NCBI GenBank assembly: GCA_937915725.1
Contig: CALGGV010000083.1
Coordinates: forward strand, 1-11,509
DNA from: an uncultured Selenomonadales bacterium
GTDB lineage: Bacteria; Bacillota; Negativicutes; Selenomonadales; Selenomonadaceae
Length of the DNA stretch: 11,509 nucleotides
Direction of reading: 5' to 3'
Shown here: one piece after another, positions 6,056-11,509 of the stretch
How positions within the stretch are numbered: the first letter of the stretch is position 1
Layout: the number at the start of each line of letters is the position of its first letter
Made by a program: the position numbers and the translations under genes
Notes under the pieces: generated by a model
Databases searched by the model: none
What the model was told of the DNA's origin: nothing
What the model saw: the letters and a program-made list of their open reading frames with translations, nothing else

Positions 6056-8235
6056 TGAGTGCAATTATTTCTCCTAAAAATTATATTTCGGCAGTTGAAA
6101 AAAGCCCTGCCATTATCAAGCCGAATGTTTATATTTCTGCAGTGATTAAATCGCCCGCTATTGTTGCGCCTAAAATCTATGTTTCTGCAATAGAAAAATC
6201 CCCTGCCATATTAGCTCCCAAAATTTATATTTCTGCCGTATCGAAAAATCCTGCTATTGTTTTACCAAAAGTTTTTATTTCTGTCATTGATTTAAGAGAA
6301 AAAGTTGTTGCCGACACTTTACGCAAAGTTACAAATCGAATAGTAGAAACTGCTTACGCTGATACATTGCGCGGACTGCGCGAAAAAGCAACTGCTGATA
6401 CACTTAGAGAAGTTGTACGAATTGAAAAAGCTATTGCTGATACTGTTATTCGTTATCCCTACGTTTTAAATTTCCTCGCGCAGGATTCACTTATTAACAC
6501 TTTCAAGGATTATGATCTTACTTTATTTGAAGTTACTTTGAACGAACGGACACTTTCGGATTCTTTCACGATTGAAACCCCACAGGATATTAAAATTAAT
6601 GACGCCGTAAAAGGTACTTTTTTAGACTACCCTTTTAGCTTTTTGGTTGAAGAGACTACACGCCAAAATTTAATTTCAACTGTCAAGGGTATGTACGATA
6701 TTGATAAATTGCTTTATACGTATTTTAAATTTGAAATATCAACTTTTGAGAATAAAGTATATCCAACTACTCGTGTAACTTCAGCAACTTCAAGCTCCAG
6801 TTCAAGCTCCGAGTATACTCATAAAAGTACATATATCCGTATAATTGAATCAGGATATGAAAGTTATATTAAGGCGGCAGATTATGTTGACAAATGCGCT
6901 GAATATTTCGGCTTTACGGCAAATTCAAACTTCGATAATTTTACTCCAACAAATATTGACGATGACACCGATATTACCTATGCTAATTTAATCAGCAGCT
7001 TGTTTAGTTGGACTTCAAAACTGCCGCAACGTCAAATTAATGTTTTCATACGCGGCGGTACTTTGCATTGTATTCAGCGCGGTAAAGAAAATTCTGTTTT
7101 TGATATTTCTGATATTCCTCATTCTCGCCCAATTATAAATAAAAAAATTGTCCGCACTATGTACAACACGCCGACAGATAAAGAATTTACTAACATAAGT
7201 GTTATTTCAGGCGGCGATATTGGCGGCGGAACCACTATAATACCTTATCCTGAAGAACCTGAAGAACCTGAAGAACCACTTGATCCTGAATTTTTAGACG
7301 AAGAATACGAAGTACCTTTTTCAGGGCAGCTTAGTTATTCGGATGATGACGAAAAAACGTGGTTAGCATATTCAAGCGGCTTACTTATTCAGGAAGGCTC
7401 CAATATTAAAAATGTGGACGAAACGGGCAAAAAAATAACAGCCAGTCAAATTACCAATTATAAATATTTAGGATATGACGGGGATTATTATTTATCTTAT
7501 AAAAAGGTACAGAATACTACTACTAAAGAGAAAGAAGAAAAAACTGTAACAACCACAACTACCAAATATAAGTATCTGTACACATACGACGATATTTATT
7601 TGGCAAAAGAAACTGAAATTTGCATTACTGAAGAGTATCAATGGAGCGATGATAAATGGAAATTAACGGATACCGAAGAACATACTCGCACTACTTACCA
7701 CCACCCGTTAGGGGATAGTTTTTACTCCACAAGTCTTTATGTTGACGGTGAAATTCAAGGCAGTTCAATTTCACAAGGTAAATCCGGTAATAAAGTGTCA
7801 TTGTATACTCAAACTCAGACATCCCGCTCATTGAAACCGAATAATAACACGCCTGCAAACAATGGCGGCGGTGATTCAGGCGGCGGTGATTCAGGCAGTG
7901 GCAGTAATGGCGATAGTGGCAATAGCGACAAAGACTACATAGATAACCCCAGTACACTTTCGCCTATTAACGACGTTTCATTTCCGGTACGAGAGGCAGA
8001 ATTACAATTAGAGTTGCAACAGGCTTATATTTGGCTTAATCGCAAAATTCAAGTTACGGTTGACTTGAATTTAATCAGCAAAATTGAAAATGGCGTTCCT
8101 GATTTAAAACACATTGTAGATTTTACCGAGCGCGTTAAACTTGACGGCACAGAATATTTTTTAGTTTCAAATACTGTAACTTTTACTCCGAGAAGTTTAA
8201 TTCAAAAATTGCAATTAGTGAGGTGGAAAGAATGA
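6052..8235 (+). CDS. Hub-like tail protein with N-terminal repeats (727 residues)
   Basis: The start lies in ATGATGA overlapping the previous stop; no clear ribosome site is seen, so re-initiation is likely, and the second ATG at 6055 is equally possible. Residues 6-80 are a 16-residue repeat array, and 84-134 carry four ADT(L/V) repeats. Residues about 216-385 form a mixed domain with YDIDKLLYTYFKFEI, a Ser run (247-253), AADYVDKCAEYFGFTA, ISSLFSWTSKLPQRQINVF and GGTLHCIQRG. Residues 399-410 are a Pro/Glu linker, 411-600 a Tyr/Thr-rich beta region, 605-626 a Gly/Ser/Asp linker, and 645-727 a final domain (VTVDLNL, GVPDLKHIVDFTERVKLDGTEYFL). The bipartite core and its position suggest a baseplate hub (Tal or gp27/gpD-like) protein interrupted by a linker-bounded insertion. 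That fold is inferred; structure prediction would settle it. A plain tail fibre is the alternative. Confidence 0.75.
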   Translation: MMSAIISPKNYISAVEKSPAIIKPNVYISAVIKSPAIVAPKIYVSAIEKSPAILAPKIYISAVSKNPAIVLPKVFISVIDLREKVVADTLRKVTNRIVETAYADTLRGLREKATADTLREVVRIEKAIADTVIRYPYVLNFLAQDSLINTFKDYDLTLFEVTLNERTLSDSFTIETPQDIKINDAVKGTFLDYPFSFLVEETTRQNLISTVKGMYDIDKLLYTYFKFEISTFENKVYPTTRVTSATSSSSSSSEYTHKSTYIRIIESGYESYIKAADYVDKCAEYFGFTANSNFDNFTPTNIDDDTDITYANLISSLFSWTSKLPQRQINVFIRGGTLHCIQRGKENSVFDISDIPHSRPIINKKIVRTMYNTPTDKEFTNISVISGGDIGGGTTIIPYPEEPEEPEEPLDPEFLDEEYEVPFSGQLSYSDDDEKTWLAYSSGLLIQEGSNIKNVDETGKKITASQITNYKYLGYDGDYYLSYKKVQNTTTKEKEEKTVTTTTTKYKYLYTYDDIYLAKETEICITEEYQWSDDKWKLTDTEEHTRTTYHHPLGDSFYSTSLYVDGEIQGSSISQGKSGNKVSLYTQTQTSRSLKPNNNTPANNGGGDSGGGDSGSGSNGDSGNSDKDYIDNPSTLSPINDVSFPVREAELQLELQQAYIWLNRKIQVTVDLNLISKIENGVPDLKHIVDFTERVKLDGTEYFLVSNTVTFTPRSLIQKLQLVRWKE
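6067..6291 (+). repeat. Five-unit 16-residue (48-base) repeat array
   Basis: Four full units at residues 6-21, 22-37, 38-53 and 54-69, plus a partial fifth at 70-80, follow the consensus xxPKxYISAVxKSPAI. The 48-base period is exact, while third codon positions vary, so the protein pattern is under selection rather than being a fresh duplication. Regular Pro and alternating hydrophobic residues suggest a beta-helical or extended stalk. Confidence 0.9.
6301..6453 (+). repeat. ADTLR-type repeat block
   Basis: Residues 84-134 contain KVVADTLRKV, TAYADTLRGL, KATADTLREV and KAIADTVIRY, with irregular spacing and a charged flanking pattern. The block follows the 16-residue repeats directly. I recall similar ADTLR/SDTLR runs in proteins of Negativicutes phages, but could not search. 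Confidence 0.75.
7252..7278 (+). repeat. Three 9-base repeats encoding a Pro/Glu linker
   Basis: GAAGAACCT occurs at 7252-7260 and 7261-7269, with GAAGAACCA at 7270-7278, encoding the PEEPEEPEEP linker at residues 400-409. It bounds the left side of the inserted domain of the hub-like protein. Confidence 0.85.
7864..7893 (+). repeat. Two identical 15-base repeats encoding a Gly/Asp/Ser linker
   Basis: GGCGGCGGTGATTCA is repeated exactly at 7864-7878 and 7879-7893, giving GGGDSGGGDS followed by further Gly/Ser/Asn. It bounds the right side of the inserted domain. Exact identity points to recent slippage. Confidence 0.85.
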
Positions 8236-8450
8236 TTGTACAAAATTTGGCAAATACCATTAAATCTGCTGTCGATAAAAGAATTGCAGAAGAATCACGG
8301 GCAAGACGCGGCACTATTCAAAATGGCAGTTTTATTTCAGGCAGTAAATCCTACCCTTTCACGGCGGCGGTAGATTGTCATACAGGTAACGGCAGAAGAG
8401 TTTGGGCGCAACTTTCAACAACCGGTAAAGCCGTTGTTGTTGGTGCTTGA
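8232..8450 (+). CDS. Small tail protein, function unknown (72 residues)
   Basis: The start is ATG at 8232, five bases after GAGGTGG (8220-8226), and it overlaps the previous stop as ATGA. A GTG at 8223 would add three residues but lies inside the ribosome site. The first about 28 residues form a charged helix (ANTIKSAVDKRIAEESRARRG). The rest is beta-rich, with SYPFTAAVDCHTGNGRRVWAQLS and a hydrophobic end (GKAVVVGA), compatible with a small barrel or OB-type fold. No membrane segment is seen. Tight coupling between the hub-like gene and the next tail gene suggests a tip component such as a plug or spike base, but this is context only. Confidence 0.75.
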   Translation: MIVQNLANTIKSAVDKRIAEESRARRGTIQNGSFISGSKSYPFTAAVDCHTGNGRRVWAQLSTTGKAVVVGA

Positions 8451-8452
8451 TT

Positions 8453-9907
8453 ATGTACAAGGCTAAAGTTCAAGCCGTTTCCGGCTTAAAAGTTTTGGCG
8501 GGCGGTAAATGGCTTACTTGTATTGGTAATAAAAATGTTCGCGCAGGGGATTTAATTTGGACGGACGGACGCTGCGTTTACGGCAACGAACAGACGCCAC
8601 AACAACCTTTCGTTATTACTGCTAAAGAAGTTTTAGGGATTCCTATTGCCGCCAGGCAAAAATGCTCTACTTATTATAAATCCCTTGAAGAGTATACCAA
8701 TATTGATTCAGATATTAGAATTTTGACAAATGATAAAAAAGGGAATATTTACTTTTCAGATGATAGAAATATTTTAGCCGCAAATAAAGATAATTTCGGC
8801 AATTTGTATTATATCCTGAAAGACAGCGATAAAATCAAAATAATAAAAAATGGCGTTGTTGTAAAAACCGTAGAAACTCCAGCAAAATCAAAACTAAAAG
8901 AGGATGCAGAAAATGCAATTAGCGAATATGGCGCGTCTGGATTATCAACAGCTAGAACAGGTAGATACAAAATAAAAGCATATTTTGCAACCCAACCTGT
9001 TACTGAAGAACCAGAAGATCCAGACGATGTACCTTTTTTGGGGTTTGAATGGTTACATTTAAGATACACTCAATACCTTAACAATTTAGAAATAACAACT
9101 GAATCAGAAAGTACCATAAATGGTGCAACAGACCCGGATGATCGTTTTTACCATTCCTTCGATTGGGCTTTTATTGAAAATGAGGAAAACTGGGCTGTAG
9201 TTGTTACCAGTAATTGTACATATGAAGTTCATTATCCTATTGCAGAATATGACCACGTAACTTTTATAAATACTTTGACGGGCGATGGTTGGTTGTTTCA
9301 TTATTTGGCAAACTGTTATTATACAGGCAGTTTTGTATATACTTATTTCATTAATAACAGCGAAAATAAGCTATTATTCAGTTCAGCACAACATTGGGTC
9401 AGCACTGATAGCATTGATGGAAATACGCCGGGTACTATTGATTGGTACATTGCGAATTGGCTGAGCTTGCCAACTTCTGAATCTGTTCCTGGTACTCATC
9501 AACAATACCCTTTAACCTGTAGTTTTGAAGAATTTATAAATGCTAAATTTCCTATGCAAGACGGCTTTTACTTCGTTGTTAATTCTTTAACTTCGACCAC
9601 AGAAAACGAGGCAACAAAAAACTATCCTGAATTAATGAATATCACTATTTACACTGCCGACAATAAACCAATATTTACCGGAACTTTTTATGCTATTTCA
9701 TACATTGCGGCTTGCAAAATTAATTCTGAAAAATTTTTGTTGAGTACAAGTAAAAGTAAATCTTCAACGGATTCTGTTATAGGAAACGGGCTATACGAAA
9801 TTGAAAATGAAACTCTAACCACTCTTGCCGGTTATCCCGTTAATCAATGTTTACGCAAAACAAAAAAAATCAAGCATTGGTGGAAAAATATTCAGACTTT
9901 AGATTGA
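8453..9907 (+). CDS. Tail-tip or receptor-binding candidate, function unknown (484 residues)
   Basis: ATG at 8453 is preferred; a TTG at 8447 in frame would overlap the previous stop as TTGA and add two residues. Neither has a clear ribosome site, so coupling to the upstream gene is likely. Residues 1-60 are a compact Gly/Lys/Trp-rich beta region (AGGKWLTCIGNKNVRAGDLIW). Residues about 85-145 show strand-turn patterns (KGNIYFSDDRNIL, FGNLYYILKDSDKIKII) reminiscent of beta-propeller blades. A Pro/Glu/Asp linker near 183-193 leads into a large aromatic, Thr/Ser/Asn-rich region with several Cys and Trp residues, and the C-terminus is basic (RKTKKIKHWWKN). Being the last gene before the holin, it could be the receptor-binding protein. 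I see no enzymatic motif and do not recognise the family. Confidence 0.75.
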   Translation: MYKAKVQAVSGLKVLAGGKWLTCIGNKNVRAGDLIWTDGRCVYGNEQTPQQPFVITAKEVLGIPIAARQKCSTYYKSLEEYTNIDSDIRILTNDKKGNIYFSDDRNILAANKDNFGNLYYILKDSDKIKIIKNGVVVKTVETPAKSKLKEDAENAISEYGASGLSTARTGRYKIKAYFATQPVTEEPEDPDDVPFLGFEWLHLRYTQYLNNLEITTESESTINGATDPDDRFYHSFDWAFIENEENWAVVVTSNCTYEVHYPIAEYDHVTFINTLTGDGWLFHYLANCYYTGSFVYTYFINNSENKLLFSSAQHWVSTDSIDGNTPGTIDWYIANWLSLPTSESVPGTHQQYPLTCSFEEFINAKFPMQDGFYFVVNSLTSTTENEATKNYPELMNITIYTADNKPIFTGTFYAISYIAACKINSEKFLLSTSKSKSSTDSVIGNGLYEIENETLTTLAGYPVNQCLRKTKKIKHWWKNIQTLD

Positions 9908-9917
9908 AGGTGGTTTT

Positions 9918-10307
9918 GTGAATGAATTTAGAATAACGGCGGCGATTGTTGGAACTGCAATTACTGAATGGCTCGGCGGTTTTGACGGCTTGCTTACTGC
10001 TTTAATTGGCTTTATGGTTGTTGATTATATCAGCGGCGTTTCCTGCGCTGTTATCGAACATAAACTTTCAAGTTCCATTGGGGCTAAAGGTATTTTTCAA
10101 AAAATTCTAATCCTACTGCTTGTTGGAATTGCAAACGCTCTCGATAATTCCATTATTGCCGATGACGGACACCTTTTACGGACTGCTGTCATCTTTTTTT
10201 ATTTGAGTAATGAAGGTATTTCTATTCTTGAAAATTCTGTTCGTTTAGGTTTACCTGTTCCCGATAAATTGAAAAACTTTTTGGAACAGTTGAAAAGCAA
10301 GGAGTAA
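9918..10307 (+). CDS. Phage holin, phage_holin_4 family (129 residues)
   Basis: The start is GTG at 9918, preceded by AAGGTGG at 9907-9913; the nearby ATG at 9922 is out of frame. Three hydrophobic segments are visible at residues about 22-46 (GLLTALIGFMVVDYISGV), 62-80 (KILILLLVGIANALD) and 86-104. The signature of the toxin-secretion/phage-lysis holin family (Cph1/TcdE type) is clear: GxKGIFQKI, LLRTAVIFFYLSNEGISILEN and LGLPVPDKLKNFLEQL. The protein oligomerises in the cytoplasmic membrane and forms holes at a set time so that an endolysin reaches the wall. No endolysin is in the window, so it probably lies downstream. The stop overlaps the ribosome site of the next gene. Confidence 0.94.
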   Translation: MNEFRITAAIVGTAITEWLGGFDGLLTALIGFMVVDYISGVSCAVIEHKLSSSIGAKGIFQKILILLLVGIANALDNSIIADDGHLLRTAVIFFYLSNEGISILENSVRLGLPVPDKLKNFLEQLKSKE

Positions 10308-10311
10308 GTCA

Positions 10312-11235
10312 ATGATTTTTAATGAAGATTGTTTAGCGGGAATGGCGAAACTTCCCGACAATTCCATAGATTTTATCTGTACAGATTTGCCGTATTCAAT
10401 CACGGACGCCTATTGGGATAAAGGAATAGACTTGCAAAAGTTTTGGGCGGAGGCGCGGCGAATATTAAAGCCCTGCGCGAGCGCGGCAATGTTTGCAAGC
10501 GGGACTTTTACTTTTGAGTTAGCGGCGTCGAATTTTGAGCAGTACAAATACAAGTGGATTTGGGTAAAAAATATGGTAACAGATTTTGTCAACGCCAAAA
10601 ACCGTCCAATGCGGCGTTATGAAGAAATATTGTTATTTTCAAACGGGCAAGTAGCGCACGTCGGCAAGTCAAAAAATCGAATGAATTATTATCCGCAGGG
10701 CTTAGTTGATTGTAACTTTCCGCCACGGGCAGACCCCACCACGGCGGGGGGGGCACCTATCTTACAGGGTTCAACTCAAAAAAAAAACGATATATCGACA
10801 CAACGGGCGGGAGTACCTACCAACTCGGGAACTTCAACCAAAAAAAGAACTTACGCCTTTTGGAATCAGCAGGGGGGGGGGCTGGCTGCTAAGCATACTG
10901 AATGTTTGGGCAAGCCGCGCCCTTCAGACAGGGAAAGTTACATACAAACTCAAACAGGTTACCCTACCGACGTTTTGTATTACAAGGTGCCGCACAATGT
11001 AGGGAAGTTGCATCCCAATCAAAAACCAACTGATTTATTGGAATATCTGATAAAAACGTACACGCAGGAAGGCGACACGGTTTTAGACGCCACCTGCGGG
11101 AGCGGCAGTACAGGTGTTGCTTGCGTCAACACCAACCGCAACTTTATAGGATTTGAGATTGACAAAATTTTTTTTGAAATAGCAAAAAAACGAATAGAAA
11201 AAGCCCTACGCGAGAAATTGTCAGAGCTTTTTTAG
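10312..11235 (+). CDS. DNA N6-adenine/N4-cytosine methyltransferase, beta class, likely phase-variable
   Basis: AAGGAG at 10299-10304 with a seven-base spacer fixes the ATG. The 307-residue protein has the beta-class order. Motif IV TDLPY is at residues 24-28, the catalytic loop that places the target base. A variable target-recognition region lies at about 120-215, then HPNQKP (motif X side) at 234-239, and the AdoMet-binding motif I LDATCGSGSTG at 258-268 followed by NFIGFEID. This is the N6_N4_Mtase family; DLPY is common in adenine-specific members. No restriction gene is adjacent, so it looks like an orphan phage enzyme, perhaps masking phage DNA from host restriction or altering expression. 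Oddities: G8 (10746-10753) and G10 (10872-10881) runs lie in the recognition region, with A10 and A7 runs between them, and the 5' half looks more GC-rich than its neighbours. A net +1 slip would stop at 10892 and a -1 slip at 11002, both before HPNQKP and motif I. Confidence 0.93.
   Translation: MIFNEDCLAGMAKLPDNSIDFICTDLPYSITDAYWDKGIDLQKFWAEARRILKPCASAAMFASGTFTFELAASNFEQYKYKWIWVKNMVTDFVNAKNRPMRRYEEILLFSNGQVAHVGKSKNRMNYYPQGLVDCNFPPRADPTTAGGAPILQGSTQKKNDISTQRAGVPTNSGTSTKKRTYAFWNQQGGGLAAKHTECLGKPRPSDRESYIQTQTGYPTDVLYYKVPHNVGKLHPNQKPTDLLEYLIKTYTQEGDTVLDATCGSGSTGVACVNTNRNFIGFEIDKIFFEIAKKRIEKALREKLSELF
10746..10753 (+). repeat. G8 homopolymer tract in the methyltransferase gene
   Basis: Eight consecutive Gs lie within codons for residues 145-148 (Ala-Gly-Gly-Ala). 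Single-base slippage here would change the frame. Runs of this length are rare in AT-rich DNA. Confidence 0.9.
10778..10787 (+). repeat. A10 homopolymer tract in the methyltransferase gene
   Basis: Ten consecutive As encode part of Gln-Lys-Lys-Asn in the recognition region. A further A7 run lies at 10840-10846. Both could add to slippage in replication or transcription. Confidence 0.85.
10872..10881 (+). repeat. G10 homopolymer tract in the methyltransferase gene
   Basis: Ten consecutive Gs encode Gly-Gly-Gly and the first base of Leu at residues 187-190. This is the longest G run in the window and the best candidate for a slipped-strand phase switch. Confidence 0.9.
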
Positions 11236-11258
11236 TATCAAAGAAAGGCGGTTGCTTT

Positions 11259-11509
11259 ATGCAATACAAATTAACAGATACTTCAGTTATTCAAATAACC
11301 GAAACTAGCGGTACTATTCAAAATATCAGTAATTCTACTGTCGAAATATCCAACAGCGCAGATTTTACTGACAGTTTTTTATTGTATCCGCTGAATAAAG
11401 TTTTTTTTACCGAGCAGTTGTATATTAGAGCTTGTGAACCTACAGCGCAGATAATCGAAGTCAATGTAGCCCCTTTTGTAGTTAGCGGCAGTGGTAACAG
11501 TAGCAGCAT
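11259..11509 (+). CDS. Small beta-rich phage protein, 3' partial, function unknown
   Basis: ATG at 11259 follows a moderate ribosome site (AAAGG at 11244-11248, ten-base spacer), 23 bases after the methyltransferase stop. The frame is open to the window end, showing 83 codons: MQYKLTDTSVIQITETSG, NISNSTVEISNSADFTDSF, LLYPLNKVFFTEQLYIRAC, then a Gly/Ser/Asn stretch at the edge. The pattern is a small beta-sandwich without signal or membrane segments. It resembles short structural or decoration proteins of tailed phages more than a lysis enzyme, but the family is not recognised and the true length is unknown. A T8 run at 11401-11408 is unremarkable in this AT-rich DNA. Confidence 0.7.
   Translation, partial: MQYKLTDTSVIQITETSGTIQNISNSTVEISNSADFTDSFLLYPLNKVFFTEQLYIRACEPTAQIIEVNVAPFVVSGSGNSSS

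Noticed and set aside
6067..6291. 48-base periodic array considered as a CRISPR or iteron array
   Set aside because: The period is a multiple of three, the conservation is at protein level with variable third codon positions, there are no unique spacers, and the array is inside a coding frame.
7691..7957. Minus-strand Cys/Tyr/His-rich open frame in the hub-like gene
   Set aside because: The composition is the antisense of Gly/Ser/Asn repeat codons, so it is not a credible protein.
8223..8231. GTG start for the 72-residue gene
   Set aside because: It lies inside the GAGGTGG ribosome site that properly serves the ATG at 8232.
5018..9907. Diversity-generating retroelement acting on a tip gene
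   Set aside because: No reverse transcriptase gene and no template/variable repeat pair with adenine-specific changes were seen in the window.
10706..11002. 98-residue open frame overlapping the methyltransferase as a separate gene
   Set aside because: It has no ribosome site, lies wholly inside a gene with clear catalytic motifs, and owes its openness partly to G and A runs. It matters only as the frame entered after a -1 slip.
11161..11175. T8 run near the methyltransferase 3' end as another phase switch
   Set aside because: A and T runs of seven or eight are common in this AT-rich window, and this one is at the extreme C-terminus, so it is not distinctive like the G runs.

Overview
The window is a late-gene block of a tailed bacteriophage or prophage. 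All recognisable genes are on the + strand, with almost no intergenic space, several 4-base start/stop overlaps and strong GGAGG/GAGGTGA-type ribosome binding sites. The DNA is AT-rich, and the ribosome sites suit a Firmicutes-type host. The N-terminus of the tape measure protein, the ADTLR repeats of the hub-like protein and the tail-tip gene set resemble, from memory, prophages of Negativicutes. That host guess is an inference and was not checked by any search. No sheath, baseplate-wedge or contractile-tail gene is seen, so a long flexible (siphovirus-type) tail is most likely.

Layout. Positions 1-433 hold a tail assembly chaperone pair of the lambda gpG/gpGT type. The first reading frame enters from the left edge and stops at 263. 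A perfect A AAA AAC slippery heptamer at 230-236, followed nine bases later by a 6-bp stem, lets a fraction of ribosomes move to the -1 frame and read on to 433. A terminator-like hairpin at 437-470 separates this pair from the 1261-residue tape measure protein (489-4274), which carries an unusual triplicated N-terminal coiled-coil module. Positions 4264-9907 hold six tail-tip genes: a 110-residue protein in the position of lambda gpM or a Dit-like protein, a small beta-rich protein, a lectin-like protein, a 727-residue hub-like protein with N-terminal repeat arrays and an inserted domain, a 72-residue protein, and a 484-residue protein of unknown role. A holin of the phage_holin_4 family (9918-10307) marks the start of the lysis area, but no endolysin lies in the window. 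A beta-class DNA N6/N4 methyltransferase (10312-11235) follows, and the window ends inside another small beta-rich gene (from 11259).

How they work together. The chaperones coat the tape measure protein. The tape measure sets tail length, the tip and hub proteins close the tube and probably bind the host, and the holin times lysis.

The most notable signals are the complete recoding site (slippery heptamer, spacer and stem) and the methyltransferase gene. The latter contains a run of eight Gs and a run of ten Gs, with A10 and A7 runs between them, in an AT-rich window where I saw no other G or C run longer than about five. These are hallmarks of a phase-variable contingency gene. In addition, all three forward frames are open between the two G runs, so compensating slips could swap about 40 residues of the target-recognition region rather than only switch the enzyme off.
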